Origin: Pedobacter kyonggii | GTDB taxonomy: Bacteria; Bacteroidota; Bacteroidia; Sphingobacteriales; Sphingobacteriaceae | DNA: 64,000 bases | Reading direction: 5' to 3' | Assembly (NCBI RefSeq): GCF_004310665.1 | Contig: NZ_SIXF01000004.1 | Location: forward strand, 1 to 64,000 | Part shown: positions 1 to 8,566 of the stretch, piece by piece | Layout: each line of letters begins with the position of its first letter | How positions within the stretch are numbered: position 1 is the stretch's first letter | Position numbers and translations under genes: made by a program | Notes under the pieces: generated by a model | What the model was told of the DNA's origin: nothing | Seen by the model: only the letters and a program-made list of their open reading frames with translations | Databases searched by the model: none

Positions 1-262
1 AATGAAAGAATACCAATATCTGCTTAAGAAAAAAGGAATAAGACAAAGTATGTCAAGGAAGGGGAACTGTTTGGACAACGCGGTCATTGAAAACTTTTTT
101 GGAACGTTAAAATCTGAACTTTTCTATCTTAAAAAGTATAATGATATCAACCAGTTAAAACAAGATATCGAAGAGTATATCTATTACTATAATAACGACA
201 GGATCAAACTAAATCTAAATGGAATGAGCCCGATAAAATATCGAGCTCACCAATGTAATTAA
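1..262 (+). CDS. IS3-family transposase, C-terminal end (partial)
   Basis: This is the last 86 codons of an IS3-family OrfB transposase (rve integrase core); the gene begins outside the window. The visible part carries the end of the DDE domain: the block [19 protein letters not shown] contains the third acidic residue (Glu in NAVIENFF), followed by [12 protein letters not shown] and MSPIKYR, the usual C-terminal signature of the IS150/IS3 group. The protein catalyses cut-and-copy transposition of its own element. The element's right end lies a few bases downstream. Whether the copy is intact cannot be judged because the left part is missing. Confidence 0.9.
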   Translation, partial: MKEYQYLLKKKGIRQSMSRKGNCLDNAVIENFFGTLKSELFYLKKYNDINQLKQDIEEYIYYYNNDRIKLNLNGMSPIKYRAHQCN

Positions 263-271
263 TTTTTAACT

Positions 272-296
272 TGTCCAACCTTTGGGGGTCAGTCCA
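272..296. mobile_element. Right terminal inverted repeat of IS3-family element
   Basis: The 25 bases just after the transposase stop begin TGTCCAACC, run through a GGGGG stretch and end CAGTCCA. This is the form of an IS3-family terminus (ends in CA; the opposite strand starts TGGACTGACC). The left end and any target duplication are outside the window, so the boundary is inferred. Confidence 0.7.
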
Positions 297-407
297 ATTT
301 CAAATCTGGCCTTTTTTATGTGATTACTGCATTATTTGAGAAATAAGTGTTGTTTTTTTTATAAAAAATTGATAAGCTTGTTTAACATTAATCGTTAAAG
401 AGATACC

Positions 408-674
408 ATGCCAATAGAAATTGTAGAAAAGGAACATATTAGTTATTTAAACATCATCAATGCAAAAGAAGATCATACTACTGAATTAAAAACAAAACTT
501 GATGAGGCACAACGGCTGGGTAATGAGTTTAAATCAAAAGCCGTCATTACTTTTAATACTACCATTGGTCCAAAACGTGTTGATACTACAGTTTGGGCTG
601 TTACAGAAAAATATATACAGCTAAAGAATAATATTCATATTCCGTTAAAAAGTTTAATCGATATTGAATTTTAA
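408..674 (+). CDS. Small conserved protein, function unknown
   Basis: An 88-residue soluble protein, mostly beta/alpha and rich in Lys, Glu and Thr, without signal peptide or membrane segment. I do not recognise a named domain. It starts at an ATG after an A/T-rich leader and ends 51 bases before dprA in the same orientation, so the two may be cotranscribed. Codon use looks like that of the neighbouring core genes, and the reading frame is clean, which argues that it is a real gene. A role in DNA processing cannot be inferred from position alone. Confidence 0.6.
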   Translation: MPIEIVEKEHISYLNIINAKEDHTTELKTKLDEAQRLGNEFKSKAVITFNTTIGPKRVDTTVWAVTEKYIQLKNNIHIPLKSLIDIEF

Positions 675-725
675 GCTTGCTTTAAGGAAATAAATCATCC
701 CGCATTTATTTAACCTTATCAGATC

Positions 726-1820
726 ATGAGCATGCTCCATAAAATTGCCTTAACATTTATTAAATCTATCGGTCCGGTAACGGCTAAAAATCTTCTTGCC
801 TATTGTGGAAGTGCCGAAAATATATTTTCTGCAAGCAAAAAGCAGCTTTTGCAGATTCCGGGTATTGGAGAGAAAACAATTGAAGCCATTCGTAGTACCG
901 ATGCTCTGGTAAGAGCCCGGCAAGAATTAGATTTTATCGAAAAACATGGAATAGAAGTATTGTTTTTCTCTGACGAAAAATATCCTAAAAGGTTAAAAAA
1001 TTGCATCGATTCGCCAATACTGCTTTATGCCAAAGGTACAGTTGATTTTAACCATCAGCGCATCATCAGCATCGTTGGAACCCGTAATGCAACAAGCTAC
1101 GGGAAAAATCTCTGTAAAGAATTGTGCGAAGTTTTAGCGCCATACAATGTTTTGATAGTGAGTGGCTTGGCTTATGGTATTGATATAACGGCCCATAAAG
1201 AATGCTTGGTAAATAATATTCCTACAGTTGGTGTGCTTGGTCATGGCTTAGATCGGATGTACCCAAAAATTCATAAAACAATTGCTCAAAAAATGGTTCT
1301 GAATGGAAGCCTGCTCACCGAATTCCCAACCCTAACCAATCCTGATCGGCCTAATTTTCCACAAAGAAACCGGATTATTGCAGGGCTTGCAGATGCTACC
1401 ATTGTAGTTGAAGCATCAATAAAGGGAGGTGCCTTAATTACCGCTGAAATTGCAAATTCTTACAATAAAGATGTATATGCTTTTCCGGGTAGAACAAATG
1501 ATGTTTTTTCGGAAGGCTGTAATTTCCTGATTAAAACCAATAGAGCCGGATTAATAAATAATGCTCATGATCTGATTTATTATTTGGGTTGGGATGATGA
1601 GGTAGGAGAAAAGAAAAAGGAGGCGCAAACCACGCTACACCTTAGCCTTACCCCTAACGAACAGCGGGTTGTTGATGCATTACAAAGCGGCCAACTTTCT
1701 ATAGATGAGCTTTGCATTCAACTGAATATTCAGCAAAGTAAACTGGCGATCGTAATCCTTACATTAGAGATGCAGGGGATTATTGTTTCGCTACCAGGAA
1801 AGATATATAAGCTCTTATAA
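726..1820 (+). CDS. dprA: DNA-processing protein DprA
   Basis: DprA/Smf loads RecA onto incoming single-stranded DNA during natural transformation. The 364-residue length is normal. Order of domains: helix-hairpin-helix region (about residues 1-60, with IPGIGEKTIEAI), Rossmann-like DprA core with IVGTRNATSYG, SGLAYGIDITAHKECL, FPQRNRIIAGLADATIVVE and KGGALITA, then a winged-helix C-terminus (about 300-364, SIDELCIQLNIQQSKL). The annotated start gives MSMLHK; the second ATG two codons later (732) is equally possible. No other competence genes are nearby. Confidence 0.95.
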   Translation: MSMLHKIALTFIKSIGPVTAKNLLAYCGSAENIFSASKKQLLQIPGIGEKTIEAIRSTDALVRARQELDFIEKHGIEVLFFSDEKYPKRLKNCIDSPILLYAKGTVDFNHQRIISIVGTRNATSYGKNLCKELCEVLAPYNVLIVSGLAYGIDITAHKECLVNNIPTVGVLGHGLDRMYPKIHKTIAQKMVLNGSLLTEFPTLTNPDRPNFPQRNRIIAGLADATIVVEASIKGGALITAEIANSYNKDVYAFPGRTNDVFSEGCNFLIKTNRAGLINNAHDLIYYLGWDDEVGEKKKEAQTTLHLSLTPNEQRVVDALQSGQLSIDELCIQLNIQQSKLAIVILTLEMQGIIVSLPGKIYKLL

Positions 1821-1964
1821 GAAATTGAAATTGCATTTTGCCCAATAATCAATCTATAATGCCTATCATAATTATAGATTATGGAATTAAATTCTTTTAA
1901 TTTATTATTTTCGGAATTATGTTTTAAATAAAATATAGTTTATAAAATACTTAATGCCATTGCT

Positions 1965-1972
1965 TAATTTTG
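1965..1972 (+). promoter_or_regulatory. TAnnTTTG-type -7 box close to the start codon of the CBS-domain cysteine synthase
   Basis: TAATTTTG matches the Bacteroidota -7 consensus TAnnTTTG exactly. It ends only four bases before the ATG at 1977, so a transcript from it would have almost no leader. It could be fortuitous; no good -33 TTTG at the right spacing stands out. Confidence 0.3.
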
Positions 1973-1976
1973 CAAT

Positions 1977-3338
1977 ATGTGGTACAATAATATTTTAGAA
2001 ACCATTGGCAACACGCCATTGGTAAAATTAAATACGATAACAAAAGGAGTTCCGGGAACAATTCTGGCGAAAATAGAGACTACTAATCCAGGCAATTCAA
2101 TTAAAGACCGTATGGCGGTTAAAATGATTGAAGATGCCGAGAAAAGTGGTAAACTAAAACCAGGTGGAACAATTATAGAAGGAACATCCGGAAATACAGG
2201 TATGGGCCTGGCTATGGCGGCCATTATTAAAGGTTATAAATGTATTTTTACCACTACTGATAAACAATCGAAAGAAAAAGTTGATGCTTTACGTGCCTTT
2301 GGTGCCGAAGTTATCGTTTGTCCTACAAATGTTGAGCCTGAAGATCCCCGTTCTTATTATTCTGTTTCTTCGCGTTTAGAGCGCGAGGTGCCAAATTCAT
2401 GGAAACCTAATCAGTATGATAATTTAGCGAACTCACAGGCTCATTATGAGCAAACTGGTCCTGAGATATGGGAGCAGACGGAAGGTAAAATTACCCATTT
2501 AGTAGTTGGTGTGGGTACTGGTGGAACCATTTCTGGAACGGGAAAATATCTGAAAGAAAAGAATCCGAATATTAAAGTCTGGGGAATTGATACATATGGC
2601 TCGGTTTTCAAGAAATATAAAGAAACAGGCATATTTGATAAAGATGAAATTTATCCATACATCACAGAAGGTATTGGCGAAGATTTCCTTCCGGCAAACG
2701 TAAATTTTGATGTAATCGACCTATTCGAAAAGGTTACAGATAAAGATGCTGCTTTAATGACACGCGATATTGCGCGTAAAGAAGGTATTTTCGTGGGTAA
2801 CTCTGCCGGTGCCGCCATTGGCGGATTAATTCAGCTAAAAGATAAACTTAAGCCTGAAGATGTTGTTGTCGTTATTTTTCACGATCATGGCAGTCGTTAC
2901 ATGGGTAAAATGTATAATGAAGATTGGTTACGCGAACGCGGATTTTTACAGGATGAAAAGTTAACTGCTAAATCTATCCTGGCTAAAAAAGAAAGTACAG
3001 AGATTGTAACACTTGATGCACAAAAATCGGTGCTTGAGGCCATCAATACAATTAAATCGATGAATATCTCTCAAATTCCGGTAACGCAACAAGGAATGAT
3101 TGTAGGTAAAATCGCAGAGAGTGATATTTTAAGTGCATTACTTGAAAATCCAGGCTTGAAATCGGCGCCGATTTCAGAAATTATGACAGCTACTTTCCCA
3201 TTTGTTGATTTGAACACCTCAATTGATAAAATATCTTCATTGATCAATAAAGAAAACTCGGCCGTTTTAGTAGAAGATGAATCAGGAAAGATCGAAATTA
3301 TCACGCAATACGATATTATTAACGCAATATCAGGGTAA
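1977..3338 (+). CDS. PLP-dependent cystathionine beta-synthase / cysteine synthase with C-terminal CBS pair
   Basis: A fold-type II PLP enzyme that condenses serine or O-acetylserine with homocysteine or sulfide. Residues 1 to about 325 are the catalytic domain: the PLP lysine is K43 in PGNSIKDRMA, the substrate loop is EGTSGNTGMGLA, and the phosphate-binding loop is GVGTGGTISGTGKYL. Residues from about 335 to 453 form two CBS motifs (MNISQIPVTQQGMIVGKI and NKENSAVLVEDESG), probably adenosyl-ligand regulatory sites. The architecture is that of eukaryotic-type CBS without the heme segment, so cystathionine beta-synthase is more likely than plain CysK. The gene stands alone and converges on murA across a strong terminator. 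Confidence 0.9.
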   Translation: MWYNNILETIGNTPLVKLNTITKGVPGTILAKIETTNPGNSIKDRMAVKMIEDAEKSGKLKPGGTIIEGTSGNTGMGLAMAAIIKGYKCIFTTTDKQSKEKVDALRAFGAEVIVCPTNVEPEDPRSYYSVSSRLEREVPNSWKPNQYDNLANSQAHYEQTGPEIWEQTEGKITHLVVGVGTGGTISGTGKYLKEKNPNIKVWGIDTYGSVFKKYKETGIFDKDEIYPYITEGIGEDFLPANVNFDVIDLFEKVTDKDAALMTRDIARKEGIFVGNSAGAAIGGLIQLKDKLKPEDVVVVIFHDHGSRYMGKMYNEDWLRERGFLQDEKLTAKSILAKKESTEIVTLDAQKSVLEAINTIKSMNISQIPVTQQGMIVGKIAESDILSALLENPGLKSAPISEIMTATFPFVDLNTSIDKISSLINKENSAVLVEDESGKIEIITQYDIINAISG

Positions 3339-3370
3339 TGGTGTAAGGTGGATAATGGCTTAATTCCTGC

Positions 3371-3516
3371 GATCGTCCTCCTGAACTTGTTTCAGGATCT
3401 TTATAGCATGAAAGATGCTGATCCAGAAGTAATCTCTTGGTCGTTACTCTCATTTATTCAGGGTCTTAATGTTAAGACTAATAGATGCTGATCCCGAAGC
3501 TTCGGGACAGCATGAC
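3371..3516. repeat. Dispersed intergenic repeat of the 'AGATGCTGA...AGCATGACGA' type
   Basis: A non-coding stretch with paired arms such as TGAACTTGTTTCAGGATCT and repeated AGATGCTGATCC(A/C)GAAG, ending AGCATGACGAT. A related core (AAGATGCTGAAACAAG...AGCATGACGAT) recurs near 30,620-30,652. It looks like a small palindromic dispersed element placed between convergent genes. Confidence 0.5.
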
Positions 3517-3539
3517 GATTTCCCTTAAAAAGTGACCAA

Positions 3540-3580
3540 AATAAGAACGTCCGGGTAATTATTACCCGGACGTTCTTATT
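3540..3580. terminator. Bidirectional rho-independent terminator
   Basis: A perfect 20-bp inverted repeat (3540-3559 and 3561-3580) beginning AATAAGAACGTCCGGG, with A and T runs on both sides. It lies between the convergent CBS-domain cysteine synthase gene and murA, so it can end transcripts from either side. Confidence 0.85.
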
Positions 3581-3636
3581 TATGCTATTTTCGCTTTGGG
3601 TTTTACCTTAAACCCTATACCTCTAAACCTTCTACC

Positions 3637-4962
3637 TTAATGACTCGGTGCATCAGCATTTACGCGCTTAATCTGTGCGCCTAAGGCACGCAAACGGGTG
3701 TCGATATCCTGATAGCCACGTTCAATCTGTTCGATGTTGTAAATGGTCGATTTGCCTTCAGCAGATAAAGCTGCAATTAACAATGAAACTCCAGCTCTAA
3801 TGTCAGGAGAAGTCATGCTGATTCCACGAAGTTTATATTTTTTATCAATGCCATTAACGGTTGCGCGGTGTGGGTCGCATAAGATGATTTGAGCACCCAT
3901 ATCGATCAATTTATCCACGAAGAATAAACGGCTTTCGAACATTTTCTGGTGGATTAAAACGTTTCCTTTTGCCTGTGTAGCCACAACCAGAACAATGCTC
4001 AATAAATCAGGCGTAAAACCTGGCCAAGGAGAATCGGCAATGGTTAAAATCGAACCATCGATAAAAGTATCGATTTCGTAATGTTTTTGAGAAGGAACAT
4101 AAATATCATCGCCGCGGCGCTCTAATTTAATACCCAGTTTTTTGAAAACCTCTGGTATTACACCCAGTTCATCATAACAAACATCTTTAATAGTAATTTC
4201 TGACTCCGTCATGGCAGCCATACCAATAAAAGAGCCAATTTCGATCATATCTGGCAACATTCTGTGCTCAGTTCCACCTAAAACGCTAACGCCTTCAATG
4301 GTCAACAAGTTAGAACCAATGCCCGATATTTTTGCACCCATGCGGTTAAGCATTTTGCAGAGTTGCTGTAAATACGGTTCGCAGGCAGCATTGTATATAG
4401 TTGTAGTGCCTTTTGCTAAAACAGCCGCCATTACAATATTTGCGGTTCCGGTTACCGATGCTTCGTCTAATAAAATATATGCACCCTTTAAATTGGTTGC
4501 ATCTACATTAAAGAAAGCTTTTTTGCTGTCGTAAACGAATTTTGCACCTAATTTTTCGAAACCTATAAAGTGTGTGTCCAGTCTTCTACGGCCAATTTTA
4601 TCACCGCCAGGTTTGGGGATCGCCGCTTTACCAAAACGTGCCAACAATGGCCCAACAATCATAATCGAACCACGTAAACCACCACCTTTAGCTTTAAAAG
4701 TATCAGATTCAAAGAAATTCAAATCAATATTTTTAGCTTCAAAGGTATAAGTGTCTTTATTGATGCGCTCAACAGTAACGCCTAAATCGCCAAGTAACTC
4801 AATCAGTTTGTTAACATCCTTAATGTCGGGAATATTACTGATGGTTACTTTCTTTTCAGTAAGCAATACAGCCGATAAAATCTGTAAAGCCTCGTTTTTG
4901 GCTCCCTGAGGGGTAATTTCGCCTTTTAATTTAATTCCGCCTGTTATTTCAAATGCGTTCAT
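3637..4962 (-). CDS. murA: UDP-N-acetylglucosamine 1-carboxyvinyltransferase MurA (Asp-type active site)
   Basis: MurA transfers enolpyruvate from PEP to UDP-GlcNAc, the first committed step of peptidoglycan synthesis, in the cytoplasm. The 441-residue protein has the inside-out alpha/beta-barrel signature: K22 in PQGAKNEAL, GGLRGSIMIVGPLLARFG, and PDIRAGVSLLIAALSAEG near the C-terminus. The active-site loop reads PKPGGDKIGRRRLDTH, so position 121 is Asp where E. coli MurA has Cys115. Cys-to-Asp at this site is the established basis of natural fosfomycin insensitivity. The gene follows the DUF4290 gene by 78 bases in the same direction and is probably cotranscribed with it. Confidence 0.95.
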   Translation of the reverse strand: MNAFEITGGIKLKGEITPQGAKNEALQILSAVLLTEKKVTISNIPDIKDVNKLIELLGDLGVTVERINKDTYTFEAKNIDLNFFESDTFKAKGGGLRGSIMIVGPLLARFGKAAIPKPGGDKIGRRRLDTHFIGFEKLGAKFVYDSKKAFFNVDATNLKGAYILLDEASVTGTANIVMAAVLAKGTTTIYNAACEPYLQQLCKMLNRMGAKISGIGSNLLTIEGVSVLGGTEHRMLPDMIEIGSFIGMAAMTESEITIKDVCYDELGVIPEVFKKLGIKLERRGDDIYVPSQKHYEIDTFIDGSILTIADSPWPGFTPDLLSIVLVVATQAKGNVLIHQKMFESRLFFVDKLIDMGAQIILCDPHRATVNGIDKKYKLRGISMTSPDIRAGVSLLIAALSAEGKSTIYNIEQIERGYQDIDTRLRALGAQIKRVNADAPSH

Positions 4963-5040
4963 ATTTTTTGTATTTAGTATCAGGTATCAAGTAATAGTGT
5001 CGGCCTTAACCTTCCACCTTATGCCTTTTACCCTTCACCT

Positions 5041-5733
5041 TTAATATTTAGGTTTATTGTTGTTGTTGCGTTGACGGTTATTATTATTGTTGTTATTTTG
5101 ACGGTTTTTTCCGTTGTTGTTATTATTGTTGCTTCTGCCCCGGTTATTATTGTTGTTATTATTTTGGCGAGGGTTTTGCGCTCTAAATTCTACCTTGGCC
5201 AGGTTAACACCTTCATCAAGTGATAACAGTCCGCCGGAAAGATACTTTAAGTCCTTAATAATGGTATCATCACTCACATTATCTTTATTCCAGGTAACAT
5301 AAGCCATTTTCATAAAATTTGCGATGCTTTGAACCATTGCCTTTTTAATTTCGGCATTTTCCTCGCGCATGGCTTTTTCAATCAAATTCTCAACGGTTTT
5401 ACCATAGTGTTTATAGGTAATTCTTTGTTGAGGATAGGCCAGAGGCTCTGGTTTAATGTAAGCATTCTCAATTAATGGCTTTGGGTATGGGCTGTCTACA
5501 TCAATCTGGTAGCCAGAAATAATGTGCAGGTGATCCCAAAGTTTATGCTTAAAATCGGCAACATCACGTAAATGTGGTTGCAAAAAACCCATCAGGTCGA
5601 TAACCGCCTGGGCATATTTATTACGTTCTTCAATGGTGGGCAATTCGCAGATATACTTCACCATATTTTGTACGTTACGGCCATATTCCGATAAAATCAA
5701 ATGGCTACGCGTAGTATTATAGTCAAAATTCAT
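5041..5733 (-). CDS. DUF4290 family protein with Asn-rich tail
   Basis: A 230-residue protein of the Bacteroidota-specific DUF4290 family, recognised from MNFDYNTTRSHLILSEYGRN, the ICELPTIEERNKYAQ block and LRDVADFKHKLWDHL. Residues to about 190 are helical; about 191-230 are low-complexity Asn/Arg/Gln runs broken by RGR and GKNRQ. It has no signal peptide or membrane segment. It lies directly upstream of murA, an arrangement consistent with a cell-envelope or growth-related role, but the function is unknown. The basic Asn-rich tail could bind nucleic acid; that is inference only. Confidence 0.85.
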   Translation of the reverse strand: MNFDYNTTRSHLILSEYGRNVQNMVKYICELPTIEERNKYAQAVIDLMGFLQPHLRDVADFKHKLWDHLHIISGYQIDVDSPYPKPLIENAYIKPEPLAYPQQRITYKHYGKTVENLIEKAMREENAEIKKAMVQSIANFMKMAYVTWNKDNVSDDTIIKDLKYLSGGLLSLDEGVNLAKVEFRAQNPRQNNNNNNNRGRSNNNNNNGKNRQNNNNNNNRQRNNNNKPKY

Positions 5734-6219
5734 GTACAGATAAATTAATGGATAAATTTTCTGGCGATACGAATTATGAAATAACCAGAGGAGTTTAGGT
5801 TATGAATTCACCGAAATGTCTATTGCCAGATTTTCGTTTTATATATTCAAAGGTAATAAAATTATTTGATTTGTGATATTCATACCTGATTTAAGATGTT
5901 TTAAATTGATGTGATATTTTTTTTAGAAATATTCGTTCAGTAGTTCTTGGCGTATTCAGTCCCGTTATTCGCTATAGCCCCGATAAAGGATCGGGGGCTG
6001 CCGCTACTACCGGGTTTATTTTGCGTTAGATTGTGCTTGTCGGGAAAAACCTTTCTAGCGCCAAATGTAGCTAAGCGTTAGAAGTATTTATGCAGTTGGC
6101 TAAAGCCAATCTGTAATGAGTTAATGCAAACGCTCAATAATTTCCGTGTAAATCGGTGTTTCCGTGGCAAGTAATTAACTACTTACCTTAATGTTCTTTA
6201 TCCCTTAATGGTAAAAGCC
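5734..6219. other. 486-base intergenic region with a palindromic repeat
   Basis: No gene is supported here. From about 5948 to 6025 there is a dispersed-repeat-like segment (GGCGTATTCAGTCCCG ... CTACTACCGGG) whose centre is a hairpin AGCCCCGAT/ATCGGGGGCT (5976-5999), followed by GCGTTAG. The rest is AT-rich and includes a probable leader for the DUF4290-murA pair on the minus strand. Confidence 0.5.
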
Positions 6220-6717
6220 TTAGACTTCATCACTATTCTTAGGGTAATCAAAAAACACCAATGCTCCTGTTCCTTTGCTTACCATTTGCCACGAATCAAA
6301 AGGAAAAGAAATTAACACCATGCCTGCAGTTGGAATGTTATAAATATCGGCATCGCATAACTCGTTCGCAAAATCTGTAAAACCGGGGTTATGACCAAAC
6401 ATCACTACATGGTCTGCGCCATTATTTAATCCGTTAACTACTTTAAGTAGGGCGCTGGTATTGGCTTCGTAAATAGATTCTTCAAATTGGATATGGTCTA
6501 TATTGTAGGCTTCTGCGAAGTATTTAGCTGTAGATTTGGCTCTTTTCGCCGGGCTACTTACCATCAGATCTAATTTGAAGCCTTTATTAATCAATCTTTC
6601 TGCCATTTCTGGTGCATTTTCTTTGCCACGTTTGTTTAACGGTCGATCGAAATCTTTTAAATCTAAATTTCCCCAGTCCGATTTGCCGTGACGAACCAAA
6701 AGTAATTGCTTAGCCAT
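6220..6717 (-). CDS. SixA-like histidine phosphatase
   Basis: A 165-residue member of the histidine phosphatase (phosphoglycerate mutase-like) superfamily in the short SixA group. The catalytic motif LLLVRHGKSDW lies at the N-terminus, followed by RPLNKRGKENA, SSPAKRAKSTAKYF and the second catalytic His in VMFGHNPGFTDFAN. SixA in E. coli dephosphorylates phosphohistidine on phosphotransfer proteins; here the substrate is unknown. The start overlaps the end of the upstream glycosyltransferase gene by 8 bases, so the two are translationally coupled. Confidence 0.85.
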   Translation of the reverse strand: MAKQLLLVRHGKSDWGNLDLKDFDRPLNKRGKENAPEMAERLINKGFKLDLMVSSPAKRAKSTAKYFAEAYNIDHIQFEESIYEANTSALLKVVNGLNNGADHVVMFGHNPGFTDFANELCDADIYNIPTAGMVLISFPFDSWQMVSKGTGALVFFDYPKNSDEV

Positions 6718-7741
6718 TTAATTTCTCTTTAATTTTATCTACTATTGTTTCAGGCTTAATTAAGTCTATACAGTTTTCAACACCGCAAAGGCAGGGTTTG
6801 TTTCCATAAATAGAATTTGGCCGGTTAGGGTGATCAATCTGGATGCAGTCGCTTTCCAATTGCCCGTAACCCAAAAAGCCAGCATATGGATGTGTTGGTC
6901 CCCAAACTGAAATTACAGGCACACCAACAAGCGATGCCATATGCATGCCGGATGAATCCATACTTAACATTAAATCCAAGTTTGAGATAATGGCAAGCTC
7001 TTCCGTTAGGTTAAAATTACCGATTAAATTATGAGCGTTTTTATGCGTTTTCGCCCAGTTTTCGGCGGCTGCCTGTTCTGTTTTACCACCACCAAATATG
7101 AAAAGTTCATAACCTAATCCGCTTAACGAGGCAATTACAGCTTCCATTTTTTCTAAAGCATATACTTTATAAACATGTTGCGCAAAAGGGGAGATACCTA
7201 TTTTTTTTGTCGCTTTATTGGCGAATAAATCTTGTGCATTTGCTGGAATTTCCTGAGGGGATTTATTTATTTTATAACTGAGTTTAACCGCAAATCCCAA
7301 TTCGCGGAAAACATCTGCATAACGCTCTACCGTTTTTCTGAGGGGTTTAAAAACTTTATTATTGTTACGTGTTAATCTCTTTTTCTCTGCTCTTCCTTTA
7401 TCTATCCGCCTAATCTTTGTGCCCGTTAAACGGAAGAAAGTAGAAATTGCCCTGCTCCTCAAATTATCATGCAGGTCGGCTATTGCGCTTGGTTTATAAC
7501 TGCGGAGTTCCTGATAGAGTTTGTATAAACCATCAATTCCTTTATGGACAGTTTTAGGCTCGATAGGGTGAAAGATCAGGTTCGGAATGCGATCAAAAAA
7601 TGGCTTAAAAGCAGATCTGCTCACCATGATGATCTCTGTATTGGGGTTCTGCTCTGAAAATTCGTGTAAAACAGAGGCTGCCATGGCCACATCGCCCATT
7701 GCCGAAAAGCGTAAAACAATAATTTTTTGGGTTAATGCCAT
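6710..7741 (-). CDS. Glycosyltransferase family 9 (ADP-heptose:LPS heptosyltransferase-like)
   Basis: A GT-B fold family 9 glycosyltransferase that probably adds a heptose or similar sugar to the LPS core at the inner face of the inner membrane. Evidence: the N-terminal IIVLRFSAMGDVAMAASVL, and the donor-site block HMASLVGVPVISVWGPTHP near residue 280. An upstream GTG extends the frame to 7756, but the ATG at 7741 (MALTQKIIV) fits the family better and gives 343 residues. The C-terminal Cys cluster (PCLCGVENC) is seen in many Bacteroidota homologues. It lies downstream of the DUF4254 gene and overlaps the SixA-like gene, a conserved trio in this phylum. Confidence 0.85.
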   Translation of the reverse strand: MALTQKIIVLRFSAMGDVAMAASVLHEFSEQNPNTEIIMVSRSAFKPFFDRIPNLIFHPIEPKTVHKGIDGLYKLYQELRSYKPSAIADLHDNLRSRAISTFFRLTGTKIRRIDKGRAEKKRLTRNNNKVFKPLRKTVERYADVFRELGFAVKLSYKINKSPQEIPANAQDLFANKATKKIGISPFAQHVYKVYALEKMEAVIASLSGLGYELFIFGGGKTEQAAAENWAKTHKNAHNLIGNFNLTEELAIISNLDLMLSMDSSGMHMASLVGVPVISVWGPTHPYAGFLGYGQLESDCIQIDHPNRPNSIYGNKPCLCGVENCIDLIKPETIVDKIKEKLNG

Positions 7742-7851
7742 GTTTTTATTTACCACAAAGACACAAAAGCACCAAGTTTTTCTTAGTGTTCTTTCGTGTC
7801 TTTTGGCATGATTAATCTTTACTTTTCGCTTTAGCCTTTCAGCTTTAGTCT

Positions 7852-8454
7852 TTAACCTTTATTATACAACACCGGATTTAAACTCGGATCGTTGTACATT
7901 TTCATTTGTTTATATACTTTCATGTATTTTTTACCCGCCTCAATATCTGCCAATAATTCATCAATACTGGTTGAAAGATCCTCGCGTTGTGATAACAATA
8001 CATTTAACTTAGTCTGGCATTGCGCACGGTGCTCGGCTGAGGCACTTTCGCGTTCAGCCTCTTCCTGCATATGGTAAATTTTTAATGCAAGGATAGAAAG
8101 TCTGTCTATCGCCCATGCTGGACTTTCTGTATTGATTTTTGCATCTGGCAAAGCCGAAATTCCCTGATAAAGATTTAAGAAATAACCATCAATAAACTCA
8201 ACCATATCGGTACGTACCTGGTTTTGTGCATCAATACGTCTTTTCCAACTTAAACCTTCAACAGGATCAATCTGAGGGTTACGCACCACATCTTCCATAT
8301 GCCACTGTGCCGTATCGATCCAGTTTTTAACATAAAAGAGATGCTCTAAACTTTCGGCATCATATGGGTTTTCAACCGGGTGGTCAATATCATCAAACTT
8401 ATGGTAGTCTGTAATTACTTGATTAAATATGCGGTTGGCAATTTCACTTATCAT
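7852..8454 (-). CDS. DUF4254 domain-containing protein
   Basis: A 200-residue all-helical protein of the DUF4254 family, recognised from LEHLFYVKNWIDTAQWHMEDVVRNP, the GLSWKRRIDAQNQ block and DRLSILALKIYHM. No signal peptide or membrane span. In Bacteroidota this family regularly sits beside a GT9 glycosyltransferase, as here (110 bases upstream of it), so a part in LPS core assembly is a reasonable inference. No catalytic motif is evident. Confidence 0.85.
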   Translation of the reverse strand: MISEIANRIFNQVITDYHKFDDIDHPVENPYDAESLEHLFYVKNWIDTAQWHMEDVVRNPQIDPVEGLSWKRRIDAQNQVRTDMVEFIDGYFLNLYQGISALPDAKINTESPAWAIDRLSILALKIYHMQEEAERESASAEHRAQCQTKLNVLLSQREDLSTSIDELLADIEAGKKYMKVYKQMKMYNDPSLNPVLYNKG

Positions 8455-8566
8455 GGGGCAAAGATATTAAATAGATTGATTTTTCCTGACGGGTTGATTA
8501 CACAGATTTTAAGATTGCACCGATTTATTTGTTAGATTTAAAACAAGATGACTTCGGGCCTGTTTT

